Positions 48,386 through 59,475 of a stretch of DNA of 64,000 nt are shown in pieces. The translations under genes were made by a program, and so were the position numbers. The DNA is taken from contig NC_088871.1 in the NCBI RefSeq assembly GCF_032884065.1, positions 19,364,944 through 19,428,943 of the forward strand, given 5' to 3'. This stretch comes from Artemia franciscana. Lineage: Eukaryota > Arthropoda > Branchiopoda > Anostraca > Artemiidae. The notes beneath the pieces were generated by a model. That model saw only the letters and a list, made by a program, of their open reading frames with translations, made no database searches and was not told where the DNA came from. Within the stretch, counting starts at the first letter, position 1; each line of letters opens with the position of its first letter.

Positions 48386-50614
48386 AATAAAATTCTTACA
48401 TAGTTCTTGTTATTGACGACAGTAACATGGACAAAAAAAAGAAATAAGTGAGGGCTCAATTTGCCAAATGTGCGGGCCCATCGTGAAAAGTTGAAATTAA
48501 ATTACCGTGCTAGAGGCAGACCAAACATTTGTTTATCAAAATATTTGTTAGAAGGCTAAACGGTTACTTCGGTTCACGAAGAATCAAGTTCCAAAAAAAA
48601 TTGGAACAAATTCCCCTTTTGAAATGAAAGTTAGCACTTCTGGAAGAAATTTGGGATCAGACCTACTGAAAGGGTCACGCTGGATTGTGGATCTACCTTA
48701 CCTTTTTGAGAATTATGAAAAGCTTGTGATTCGCCACATGTAAGTTTTTCTTTGTCTCTCATTTTAGGTCATTGATTTACTGCTATCAAAATTATTAGGA
48801 TGGGGAATTATTCTGGGTTACAATTAATACAACTTGTACCTTAGTAATGTTTGATAATTCTCTTTTCTACTATAGAGAAAGAATGTTCGATAACTTTCAA
48901 AGATATTTTCATCCCAAAACAACAGAACGCTCCGACAGTATCTGTTTAGGTTGGTTTAATTTCACTATTTAATTTAGAGCTTATATAGAACAACCGGCAG
49001 TTGTTTCGCTATTTCTTTAACAATCTCATCTTCGTACTCACATCTCCTCTTTCGTCATTCAAGTTCTGACTCTTCTCTTGTCATTTTTCACGGGTTATCT
49101 ATCACATTATTTTCAAACTACGGTTTAGACAAGACAAGATTTATTTCTACAAAATGGCTATCACAAGCCCAAAAGGGCTAAATTCACACTGTATTGTCAA
49201 TAAAAAAATTAAAAAGATGGTGAATGTCAATCAGTAACAAATATCAAACCAGTTTAAACTCATAAAATTACAATCAGTAAAAAAGTCAAACGATAAAAAA
49301 GTCTTAAATTAAAACAGGGGAAAAAATTGAAGAAAATGACAATTTAGTTTACCTAGCAAGAATTGTAAAGTTTGCAATTGCAAAATAAGCACTCAAACTA
49401 CAAGTTAAAAGTGGAGTGAGAAGAGGGGATCGTTACTAATGTAAAATTTCAAGTATGTGAAGGATGAACGTTCTTCTATATCTTTCAGTGGAAACTCTTA
49501 TTGGGGTAAGAAGGGAGATTTTGTTGAAATAGGACGTGGGGCAGAGGAGGATGCAGGGGGGCGCCCTCCCCCTGACATAGTAGTAGATTCATGGTTGGAA
49601 CCACTTGCTCTGGTTCGGTTTGGGACGATTTTTTTTGTATTTGGTTTTTAATAGTCGAGTTTTTAATTATTAAGGCTGTTTCTTTTTGCAAACAAGTTTG
49701 AAACAAGGTTTCAGTTACTTTTTGCAGTCTCTCTTAGGTTTTATTAAAGACACATGAACCCAAAAAGTATTTAATTAAATTTAGGTTTATCAAGGGAAAA
49801 TGTCCATACTACCGCAAATGCCAACTGGGAGGCAAAAATCTTCATTCGTAATAACAAGGAGGGGAGATTTAAAATTCTGACTAAATCCGCTGCTAATAGT
49901 AGCATTAAAAAGCATTATATTTCTATTTCTTTGTTCTATTTTTCCTGCTACACCATAAAACGAACTATTATTTAATGTTTACTCAACAATTAGTTTCAAA
50001 AATGTATGATACCAATTTTTTTTTTGACAATACAAAGTTTAACTAACTCGCAATAGTCGCCAGAAGTGCAAATGCTACAAATTATGCAGAAAAGACAAAA
50101 TATATTATTTTTTTTTGTAGAGGGTGAACAACCTTTTAATTTGTTTTTATGGCGAGGTGGATCTTATAAACTTACTTTTTTTGTATCAATATTTCTAATC
50201 GACTTTAATTTCAACAGAACTCCTCAGATTTTATATTAAATTAGTTCATGTCCAAGTCTTTGTCCGCTACCTACCTACGACTTAGAAATTGTTGCCCCTT
50301 TCCTTTAAATTGCTGGTATTTCTTTGTCCACAAGTCCCCCCCCAAAAAAAATCCTGGATCCACCCCTGACGTGGCGGGTGGGTAAATGTTCACTAGGGAA
50401 AAGGGAAGTAGTACAAGGGTTGTGCACGGTATTGTTGGCAAAAAACAAGAAAATTTGTACTCTCATTTCCTTAAGGGTGACTAGATTTGTTCTCCGAAGA
50501 AGGGAAATGTAAGGCCCTTTACCCTGTTTGAAAATAATTCTTAGAGACGTTTTTTGAACTGCCTCTATTCTGTCCTAGAGTTCATTGGAGATGCCAGGAT
50601 GCCAAACCGAAAAA
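48386..50614. other. Intergenic, nothing recognised
   Basis: No supported gene. A segment at 49130-49300 (agatttatttctac, agcccaaaagggc) looks like the 3' tail of some retroelement but lacks coding sequence. A C/A run is near 50336-50349. Confidence 0.35.
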
Positions 50615-50945
50615 CAGAAAAAATATGTATTAATTCAAAAACGTTCAGAAATAAAATAAAAAAAAAGTTTTCTAACTGAAAGTAAGCAGCGACATTAAAA
50701 CTTAAAACAAAAAGAAATTACTCTGTATATTAAAAGGATTTTTCCCTCCTCAACGCCCCGCTTCTTACGCTAAAGTGTTTTTTACTGTTTTAAAAAGTAA
50801 AATTGAGAAAAAGAGTCAAACTTTAGCGCAAAGAGCAAGGCGTTGATGATGCTCAAGACCCTTTGATATACGGAATAATTTCTGTTCGTTAATGTCGCTC
50901 CTTACTTTCAGTTAAAAAACTTCTTTTTTTCATTTTATTTCAAAC
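50615..50945. repeat. Foldback repeat family R2, well-preserved copy
   Basis: The arms are complementary almost end to end. 'aactgaaagtaagcagcgac' type sequence at 50674 pairs with 'gtcgctccttactttcagtt' type at 50895. 'tccctcctcaacgccccgct' at 50745 pairs with the 'gcaaggcgttgatgatgctc' type block at 50843. 'acgctaaagt' pairs with 'actttagcgc'. The centre is a short 'aaaaagtaaaattgagaaaaagag' type spacer. No ORF; it can form a hairpin of about 270 bp. Confidence 0.8.
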
Positions 50946-50979
50946 ATAAAGGGAACTTACCAGGAGAGGTAATTTCAAA

Positions 50980-51840
50980 CAATTCGTGGTAACGAACTGT
51001 AGTAAGGAGCGACCCGGCTCAATAGTTGCCAAAACTCTAAAAAAACAGAATTTTGATACCAAGAGTTACACCACAAGAATCGCACTTTCATGCTGATTTT
51101 AAATATATAATTTTCATCAAGTTTAGTCTTACTCATCAAAAGTTAAGAGCCTGAGAAAATTTTCCTTTTTTAGAAAATTGGGGGAAACACCACCTAAAAG
51201 TCATTTAATCTTAACGACCATCAGATTGTATCCAGATTACCATTAGATTCAGGGTATCAGAGAACCTTACTGTACAATTTTCAAACTCCTATCTACAAAA
51301 ATGTAGAATTTTGTATGTTTTGCCAGAGAACAAATCCCGTATGCGTGTTTATTTGTTAATTTTTTTTCCAGAGGTGATCGTATCGACTCAGTGGTCCTAC
51401 AATTTTGAGAGAGGGCTGATTTGAATGGAAATGAAAAGTTCAAGTGTCCTTTCCAAGGGACCAAAAAATTGAAGGACACCTAGGCCCCCTCCCACGCTTA
51501 TTTTCCTCAAAATTGTCCAATCAAAATCCTGCGATAGGCATTTTATTCAGCATAGTTGAAAAACCTTATAACTATATCTTTGGGGACGACTTACTCCCCC
51601 ACGGCCCCTGTGGGAGAAGCTACAAGTTAGAAACTTTGACCAGAGTTTGCTTATAGTAATGGATATTGGGAAGTGTACAAACGTTTTCAGGGGGATTTCT
51701 GGTTGGGATGAGGGTTGAGAAGAGGAAACTTTCCAAGGAGGAATCTGTCACGGGAAAAGAAAATTTCCATGAAGGGGGGGGGGGGGCAGGATTTTCTAGC
51801 ATTATTTAAGAAAAAATAATGAAAAAATAAATATGAAATA
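50980..51840 (+). repeat. Dispersed repeat family R1, left inverted arm
   Basis: It matches the reverse complement of 56590-57430 along about 0.85 kb. It starts with the imperfect palindrome 'cgtggtaacgaactg', continues through 'agtaaggagcgacccggctc', and ends with 'gcaggattttctagcatt' and an AT-rich tail. Non-coding. A G run sits at 51776-51786. Confidence 0.8.
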
Positions 51841-52279
51841 GTTTTTTCAGCTGAAAATAAGGAGCAGCGTTAAAACTTAAAACAAACAAAAAATATTATA
51901 CATATAAGGGGTTCATCTTCTCCTAATCACTCACTCTTTACGCTAAAGTATTTTTAGTAATTTCAACTATTTATTCTACGGCCTTTGTGATTCAGGGGTC
52001 ATTCTTAAGGAATTAGGACAAAATTTAAGCTATAGTGTAAGGAGCGAGGTATTCACAAGTGGGCGAATCCCCTCATATACGTAATAAAAACACACGAGTA
52101 TAGAAGTTCTTTAGGTAAGCCAATTCGTAAGTTATGTATATCTTTACTAATGAAAACCTTTGTAAACAAGAGCTAAGAGCTCATATGACACTTGTGACGA
52201 GGCAAGAAGAGCTAAGAGCCAAGAGCTCATATGGTATGAGCTCTAACAAAATTCTAAGAATCAATAGATTGATTTAAAA
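51841..52279 (+). repeat. R2-like half element and spacer
   Basis: The stretch 51845-51960 repeats the left arm of family R2 ('ctgaaaataaggagcagcgtt', 'actcactctttacgctaaag'). The right arm is diverged. A short echo 'aagagctaagagc' occurs twice at 52160-52225. Confidence 0.5.
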
Positions 52280-53900
52280 GGAAAATCAGAGGCTTAATGC
52301 TAGTCAGGATTTTAAATAAGAGCTCTGAGTCACGATTTCCTTCTAAATATCAAAATTCATTAAGATCCGATCACCCACTCGTAAGTTATAAATACCTAAT
52401 TTTTTCCAATTTTTCCTCTCCCTTTACCCCCCAGATGGTCGAATAAGGAAAAACGACTTTAACATGTCAATTTGTGCAGCTCCCTGACACGCCTACCGAT
52501 TTTCATCGTCCTGGCACGTCCAGAAGCACCAAACTCACCAAATCACTGTACCCCTCCCCCCCCAACTCCCCCAACGAGAGCGATTCTGGTACGGTTACGT
52601 CAATCACGTATCAAGGACATTTGCTTGTTCTATCCACCAAGCTTCATCCCGATTCCTCTACTCCGAGTGTTTTCCAAGATTTCCCCCTCAAACTCCCCCA
52701 ATGTCAAAAGATCTGGCCGGGATTTGAAATAAGAGCTCTGAGACATGGATTCTTTCTCAATATCAAATTTCATTAAGATCCAATCACCTATTCGTAAGAT
52801 AAAAATAACCCAATTTTCACGTTTTCCAAGAATTCTGGTTTCCCCCTTCAATTCCACCCAATGTCATAGGATCTGGTCGGAATTTAAAATTAGAGCTTTA
52901 AAGCACAAGATCCTTCTAAATATCAAATTTGATTAAGATCTGGTCACCCTTCCGCAAGTTACAAATACCTCATTTTTCCAAATTACCCCCCCCCCCCCCC
53001 CAGCTCCACCGAAGAGAGCATATCCGATCCGGTTATGTCAGTCATGTATCTTAGACAGGTTTTTATTCTTCCCATCCAGTTTCATCCTGATGTCTCCGCT
53101 TTAAGTATTTTCTAAGATTTCCGCCCCCCCCCCCAATGACGCTGGATCCGGTTGAGATTTAAAATAAGAATCTGAGTGACGAGGTCCTTCTAAATATGAA
53201 GTTCCATGAAGATCCGATCGCTCCTTCGTAAGTTAAAAATACGTCATTTTTTCAAAATTTTCAGAATTAACCTCCCCCCCCAATAGAGCAGATCCGTTCT
53301 GATTATGTAAATTACGTATCTAAGACTTCTGCTTATTTTTCCACCAAGTTTCATCCCGATCCCTCCAATCTAAGCGTTTTCCATGATTTTAGGTTCCCCC
53401 ACTCCAAACTCCCCCCAATGTCACCAGATCTGGTCGGGATTTAAAATAAGAGCTTTGAGACACGATATCCTTCTAAATATCAAATTTCATTGAGATCCAA
53501 TCACCCGTTCGTAAGTTAAAAATACCTCATTTTTTCTATTTTTTTCAGAATTACCCCCCCCCCCCCATTACCCCAAAGAGAGCGAATCCGTTCCAGTTAT
53601 GTCAATCATGCATCTAGGACTTGTGCTTATTTTTCCCACCAGTTTCATCCCGATCCCTCCACTCTAAGTGTTTTCCAAGATTTTAGGTTTCCCCCTCCCG
53701 ACTCCCCCCAATGTCACCACATCCGAACGGGATTTAAAATAACAGCTCTAAGACACGATATCCTTCAAAACATCAAATTTCATTAAGATCTGATCAACCG
53801 TTCGTATGTTAGAAATACTTCATTTTTCTATTTTTTCAGAATTAACGCCCCCCCCCAAATGGTCAAATCAAGAAAACAACTATTTCTAATTTAACCTGGT
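52280..53900 (+). repeat. Tandem repeat of about 280 bp with poly(C) tracts
   Basis: The block 'cattaagatccgatcacc' plus 'cgtaagttaaaaatacc' recurs at about 52359, 52769, 52930, 53206, 53487 and 53780. Between them are 'gtttcatcccgatccctcc', 'agatctggtcgggatttaaa' type and runs of 9-14 C. Full units are near 276-293 bp; the first are rearranged. No coding capacity on either strand. The C runs are likely length-unstable. Confidence 0.8.
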
Positions 53901-54194
53901 CCGGTCCCTGATAATTTAATCGTCCTAGCTAACCTGTAAGAAACTAAAGTAGCAAAACCGGGACCAACAGACCAACAGAATTTGCGATTGCTATATGTCA
54001 CTTGGTTAATACCAAGTGCCATAAAAACTAAAAGCTCTAGTTGCTTTTTCGAGCAACAAGAAAATTGGAGAGCAACTGGGCCTCCTCCCCCGCTCCTTTT
54101 TTCTCAAAATCGTTCGATCTAAACTATGAGAAAGCCATTTAGCCAAAAAAATAAATATGCAAATTTCGTTTTAATTATTCATCTGCGGAGAGCC
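53901..54194 (+). repeat. Tail of the repeat block
   Basis: It carries 'cgggaccaacagaccaacag' type sequence and a short palindrome 'cacttggttaataccaagtg' at 53999-54018. It adjoins the 280-bp array and is probably part of the same dispersed element. Confidence 0.45.
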
Positions 54195-54490
54195 GAAATC
54201 AAAACATGGATTAACTAAAAAAAGTTCAAAAATTAAATAAAAAAACAAACTTTTTAAATTGAAAGTAAGGAGTAACATTAAAACTTAAAACGAACAGAAA
54301 TTACCCCATATATGAAAGGGACTGTTCCTTCCTCAACGCCCCACTCTTTACGCTAAAATTTTTACAGTATTCAAAAGTAGAGTTGAGAGAAAGAGTCAAA
54401 CTGAGAAAGAGTCTTTCATATACGGGTTTTTTTCTGTTCGTCCTAAGTTTTAATGTTGCGCCTTACTTTCATTTAAAAAAGCTTGTTTTT
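54195..54490. repeat. Foldback repeat family R2, third copy
   Basis: The left arm 'aaattgaaagtaaggagtaa' type pairs with the right arm 'ttgcgccttactttcattta' type. The inner blocks 'cctcaacgccccactcttta' type and 'acgctaaa' are as in the 50615 copy, but the right arm has lost its centre. Confidence 0.7.
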
Positions 54491-55239
54491 TATTTAATCA
54501 TAAAAAAGTACGGATAAAAGTTCTGAAAGAATATCTGCAAAGGCTTTAGAGGATTTGAGAAATTGATGAGCTAATTCGATCCTCATAACTCATAAAAGCA
54601 TATTGATATTTTTAATCATACTAATAAGAACACTGTGGATTACTCTAATAAAAATCCAAACGACAGTTGAGATGCAACTGAACTTGGGGCACGGATTTTT
54701 ACTTTGAATTTGATTTTAGGGAGTCAATTGAGGCTTAATTTTTCTTGGAATTCGGTTAGTAATTTTTCTTGGAATTTGGTAAATCGACACGGGTCGATTT
54801 AGAGGGCATTTCCCGTCAACCCCAAAGAATTTTGTAAAATTTTAAAATACTTGGCTTTTCTGATTGGTAGTTTCAGGACAGCTTTTGGCCCGCTTACATA
54901 CATAAATAAATTTCGGTGGTTTAATCTGACAATGAAATACAACGAACTTTCGGTTAGATTGTATAATTTCCACTTCTCACACATTTCTAGTTATATTTTA
55001 TTTCATATTTTAATTAACCTACATCGCTCACTACTCTACATACTACCAATCCTTTCTGAAGCTATAGCACTTTCCTTTCTACCAAAACAATAAAATCGCT
55101 ACTTTTCTATTTCACTTCCTCACAACCAATTAGCTTTTTATTTACAGGTGCCAAGACATCAATTTGGTTTCAAATATGATGTTTTCTAAATAATATAGAG
55201 CTGGATTGCGCTCAAGATTCATCTTCAAATGCGAATCAT
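54491..55239. other. Intergenic, nothing recognised
   Basis: No supported gene. The plus frame 54851-55093 has hydrophobic residues but no family or conserved start context. Confidence 0.35.
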
Positions 55240-56145
55240 GTCATGAGGAAGCCACAATTCACACAGAAAAGCCCCTTGCTCCTCGAAGGCTTAAACAAAC
55301 TGACTCAATGGAAACCATATTCTAAAAACGGAAAAGGACTGATTTCGATAGTGTGCATACTATCAGAAAGAAATACAAAACAGAAACAGGAACATTAAGC
55401 GTCATCAAAGAGGTAGTGGTTAGTGCAATAAATGGTGGAATGACTCACGCCCAGGTTCAAGAACTTTTCTTTACGGTTAGAATAAATAATCCGTCTCAAA
55501 AAGCCTTTACGAAATTTGAGTAGAATTGGAAAAAGTTCTATTTGACTATCTTATCGAAAATGGGAAAACCGAGCGAAGGATGGCACCGGAAGCAGGTGAG
55601 AAAATTCACCCAAATGGAGCTGTAGAGACATGTGTTATAGCTGATGGAAGCTGGTGTATACGAAGCTATGGGAATAGGTATCGTTTACTCTCAGGCTGTG
55701 GAGTGGTGATAGGTTTCTGTTCGAAGAAACTCTTAAATCTAGGAATTAGAAACAAATATTGCAGTACTTGTGTGAAATACAGGCATCAAGTAAATAGATC
55801 TGTTCCTGACCATACATGTTTTATGAACTGGGAGGGGCCTAGTACAGGTATGGAGTCAGGTATATTAGTTGACGCATTCCAAATAGCAACAACCATACAC
55901 AATCTAAGATATGCTCGATTTGTTTCCGACGGCGATTCGAGTACCCATTCTGAAATTATAGCAAGGGTACCATATGGCAGAAATGTAGATAAAATTGAGT
56001 GTGCTAATCATGCGTGCAAATGCTTGAAAAACAGACCATATAAGAAGCACCATGAATGCAGAAGATTTCTTAGTGCCGCAATAATAAAGAAAATGTGTGA
56101 TTTGGCCAGAAATGCAATTGCATGTGCCACCACAGAGAAGAAAAG
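55240..56145 (+). pseudogene. Mutator-like transposase remnant
   Basis: The 214-codon frame 55526-56170 carries the catalytic-core signature of the Mutator-like transposase family seen in arthropods: IADGSWCIRSYG, CGVVIGFCSKK, LGIRNKYCSTC, HTCFMNWEGPSTGMESGIL, RYARFVSDGDSSTHSEI and VDKIECANHACKCL. The Asp of ADGSW and of SDGDSS are candidate catalytic residues. Upstream, another frame reads INGGMTHAQVQELF (about 55430), the N-terminal part, separated by a frameshift near 55515. The C-terminal end of the frame runs into an R2 repeat at about 56145, so the last residues are not transposase. Truncated and broken; transposition by this copy is unlikely. Confidence 0.82.
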
Positions 56146-56345
56146 CGTTTTAAATCTTTTACTGTTTTAAAAAGTAGAGTGAGAAAGAGTCAAACTTTAG
56201 CGTAAGAGCAGGGCGTTGAGGAGGGAGCAGACCCTTTCATATAAGAAGTAATTTCTGTTCGTTTTAAGTTTTAGTGTTGCTCCTTACTTTCAGTTAAAAA
56301 ACTTACTTTTTAATTTAATTTCTGAACGTTTTTGAATTAATGCAT
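56146..56345 (+). repeat. R2 right arm abutting the Mutator remnant
   Basis: From 'ttttactgttttaaaaagta' through 'gcagggcgttgaggaggga' to 'ttgctccttactttcagtt' this is the centre and right arm of family R2. The left arm is missing; its place is taken by the transposase fragment, which marks an insertion or deletion junction. Confidence 0.7.
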
Positions 56346-56589
56346 CTTTTAATTTTGGCTCTACACAGACGAATAATTAAAACGAAATTGGTATATTTTT
56401 TTTTTGGTTAAATGGCTTTCTCAAAGTTTTGACCGAATCACTTTGAGAAAAAAAGGAGCGGGGGAGGAGGTCTCGTTGCCCTCCAATTGTTTTGGTTACT
56501 TAAAAAGGCAACTACAACTTTCAATTTTTTACGAACGTTTTTGTTAGTGAAAGATATACGTAACTTACGAGTTTAGCTTACGTAACAAA
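56346..56589 (-). repeat. Repeat-related spacer
   Basis: It includes 'tttggttaaatggctttctc' and 'ctcgttgccctccaatt', resembling 54060-54180 in inverted orientation, and so belongs to the same repeat complex. Confidence 0.45.
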
Positions 56590-57430
56590 CTTCTGTATTC
56601 TGTTCGTTTTTTTAATGCTGCTCCTTACTTTCAGTTGAAAAAACTTTTTCATATTTATTTTTTTATTGTTTTATTTTTAAATAATGCTAGAAAATCCTGC
56701 GCTCCCTTCATGGAAATTTGCTTCCCCCCTGACAAATTCCTCCATGAAAAGTTCCACCAATATAACCCCCTGTTCTCAACCCCTCCCCCAACCCAAAAAT
56801 CCCCCTGAAAACGTCTTTACACTTCCCAATAACCATTACTATATATAGGCACTGGTCAAAGTTTGTAACTTGTAGCCCCTTCCACGGGGATTCTGGAGAG
56901 TAAGTCGTCCCCAAAGACACAGTTATAAGGTTTTTCGACTATGCTGAATAAAATGGCTATATCAGAATTTTGATCCGGTGACATTGGGAAAATAATTAGC
57001 GTGGGAGGGGGCTAGGTGCCCTCCAATTTTTTTGGGGTCACTAAAAAGGGCACTATAACTTCATTTCCGTTAGAATGAGCCCGCTCGCAACATTCTAGGA
57101 CAACTGATTCAATAACATCACTCCTGGAAAAAAATTCCACATTTTTGTAGATAGGAACTTGAAACTTCCACGGTAGGGTTCTCTGATACGCTGAATCGGA
57201 TGGTGTAATATTGGTTTTATTACTTTTAGGGGGTATTTCCCCCCATTTTCTAAAATACGGCAATTTTTCTCAGGCCCGTAACTTTGGAAGGGTAAAACTG
57301 ATATATTTAAAATCAGCACTTAAATGTAATTCCGTTGATGTAGCTATTGGTATCAAAATTCCGTTTTTTAGAGTTTTGGTTACTATTGAGCCGGGTCGCT
57401 CCTTACTACAGTTCGTTACCACGAACTGTT
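56590..57430 (-). repeat. Dispersed repeat family R1, right inverted arm
   Basis: Reverse complement of 50980-51840 with high identity by eye, including the terminal 'cagttcgttaccacgaactg' at 57410-57429. The two arms enclose about 4.7 kb with the 280-bp array and the Mutator remnant. Confidence 0.8.
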
Positions 57431-57977
57431 TGACAAAATGAAGTAAATTGGTCACTTCGCTATGAGCAATTATTTAAATTTTACCTTTGTAAAATAGGTC
57501 TGCATAAAGTAAAAACCAAAAACATCTACTTTTTACTTGTAATTTCCACAAGTTAATACCACAACCTGGCAAATAATGATGACCAGACCACAGGCACGCA
57601 CGCAGGGGAGGGATTCACACACCTCAACTTTGTAAAATGCTTAATATTCTCAGCGAAATGTTTAATTTTCCCGTGTTTTCCTGGTATTTCTTTCGTAAAT
57701 GTTGAACCCCCCTCCTCCCAAAATAAATTCTCGAATAATGATTTCTCTAATTTTTTCCTCGAATAATAGTTCTTTTGCAAATAAATATTCCTATTTACTT
57801 GCTTTTTACTCATATTTACAAAGAATAGCAATGCAATAATCGTAATTTTCAGTGAGAAACCCCTTGAGTTTAATGAGCGGCAGTGAAAACTGATAACCTT
57901 GAGTGTTTGAAAAATTTGCCGCATATGAAAAATAATGGACTAGGGAGTACAATGTCTGGACATCCGCTAGGCCTTAA
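57431..57977. other. Intergenic, nothing recognised
   Basis: A 123-codon minus frame (57553-57924) is present without recognisable family; it starts in repeat-like sequence and is not called. Confidence 0.35.
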
Positions 57978-59475
57978 ATTAGATCTTTTTTTCCTCCTCT
58001 TCTTCTCTCAAGAAAACAAGCAATTTTAATATAAACTAAGTTACAATACAATTAAGTGTTCCCATTTTCGTTTTTCTTGAACATCACAACAAATCTATGT
58101 GTATTCCTGTGTTTTCGCAACTTCTTGAGACTAGAACATACTAGACCACATTTTTGGCACTGATTAACATATTGTTTATCGGTATGTCGTCTTGTATGGT
58201 CGTTCATACAGGATTTCCGAATTTTAACTCCACATATTTCACACACTGCCATTGGTTCAGAGGGAAGGTTTAAATGATATTTGATATGTTTGTTCAAAGT
58301 CTTCTTATGCGAGAATGCCTTCCCACAATGTGGACAAATGGAAGACTGTTCACTGTGCTTTGACCGCATATGATACGCATGGTGTTCAGTTGTTGGAGAT
58401 ATGTTTCCACAAATTTCACACACAATGCGCTCGACATCAAGGCCATGAATAGAAGCTCGATGCAATCTCAATCTAGTCTTACGACTGAAGGAATAAGAGC
58501 AAACTTCACAAATGTACTCATTTTGAGGTTTTTTATTCACATGCTTTCTAATAACATTCTTTGATTGCAACTCCTCAAGAAAACCTTGGCACTTTTGACC
58601 GTTAAAGAAGTCCACTTTTTTTAGCTCATGAATCTTTTTCGGTGGATTGTTTAGCAAATCCTTGCCTTCTATGATTTCTTTTTTAATGGAAATATAATCT
58701 ACAGCTTCGTGATCTGCTTCATAAAAGTTTGAACTACTAGTAGGCATCGATGTGTCTATCTCACTAGATTCCACTTCACATTCAACCGGTTCACCAATTT
58801 CAGATTGAAAGAAGTATAGGGTATTGTTATCACTGTCGTCAACTGTCATAACTCCGTTGCTAATATCATTGATTTCTTCAGAAATACATTTAACATCAGG
58901 GGAATTAGGAGTTCCATCGTCTTGGCATTCCAGTTCTACGCAACATTCGCTTGGATTGAAAAGAATGGTACCATAGACACTATGCACATGAGACTCAGTC
59001 TTGAAGCAAAACCCACAGACTATCTCAGAACATTTCACACCTAAAGTTGCCTTCAAAACATTAGGGCTTAAGGAAAGTAAACCTTCTACATCAAGCTGAA
59101 CCATTTGAAAATTAATTCACTGCAAAAAAAAGAGAAGAATCTTTTGTAATCAACACTGAACGGGATTATGAATGTATAGTGTAGAAAACCATATAAAGAA
59201 AAAAGTTGGAGAAAAGAAGAAAGTTCATTGTAGCCAGTTAACCTTTGCAAACTCTCTTTGATAAAAATATGTAGTTAAATGTCTAAAACTAATGCTATGT
59301 CCTCTCAGCAATACTCATTAGTTATATTTTTTTCTAGCTAATACTCGGGCACTGGAAACTAGGTTAAAGCTAGAATCCAGGAAAAGAGAAGTACCTAGCT
59401 TTGTTAAGAGCTTCCAGACTTTTTTTTTACAACGAATTCCCTTATTTTATAGTATATACACTTGAAAATCTTAAA
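57978..59475 (-). repeat. Duplicated zinc-finger block, copy B
   Basis: Second copy of the 1.5 kb block described for 43870-45385, in the same orientation and about 14.1 kb away. Homology ends near 59475. Confidence 0.85.
58052..59104 (-). CDS. C2H2 zinc-finger protein, copy B (350 residues)
   Basis: Intact ORF, paralogue of 43944-44996 with the same length and five C2H2 fingers. Two single-residue indels cancel out (CISEE against CSEE; FLEELQ against FLEKELQ). Zinc ligands are all kept. Differences are marked in the finger helices: SRKTRLRLH against STKPALRLH in finger 1, PTTEHHAYH against PTIVHHRYH in finger 2, SSLKKLRKH against SSHKKLQNH in finger 5. These include base-contact positions, so DNA specificity may differ. 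The upstream acceptor with its pyrimidine tract is conserved (CAG at plus positions 59122-59120). A nuclear DNA-binding role is inferred from the family; no target is known. Confidence 0.88.
   Translation of the reverse strand: MVQLDVEGLLSLSPNVLKATLGVKCSEIVCGFCFKTESHVHSVYGTILFNPSECCVELECQDDGTPNSPDVKCISEEINDISNGVMTVDDSDNNTLYFFQSEIGEPVECEVESSEIDTSMPTSSSNFYEADHEAVDYISIKKEIIEGKDLLNNPPKKIHELKKVDFFNGQKCQGFLEELQSKNVIRKHVNKKPQNEYICEVCSYSFSRKTRLRLHRASIHGLDVERIVCEICGNISPTTEHHAYHMRSKHSEQSSICPHCGKAFSHKKTLNKHIKYHLNLPSEPMAVCEICGVKIRKSCMNDHTRRHTDKQYVNQCQKCGLVCSSLKKLRKHRNTHRFVVMFKKNENGNT

Noticed and set aside
52472-52936. Overlapping Pro/Ser-rich frames within the C-tract repeat
   Set aside because: They follow from the C runs and the tandem unit, on both strands, without conserved start or stop.
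57553-57924. 123-codon minus-strand frame
   Set aside because: No recognisable domain or paralogue, and composition similar to surrounding non-coding DNA.
43944-59104. Possible ZAD domain at the N terminus of the zinc-finger proteins
   Set aside because: Only one CxxC is present at residues 30-33 and the second Cys pair and spacing of a ZAD are not seen.
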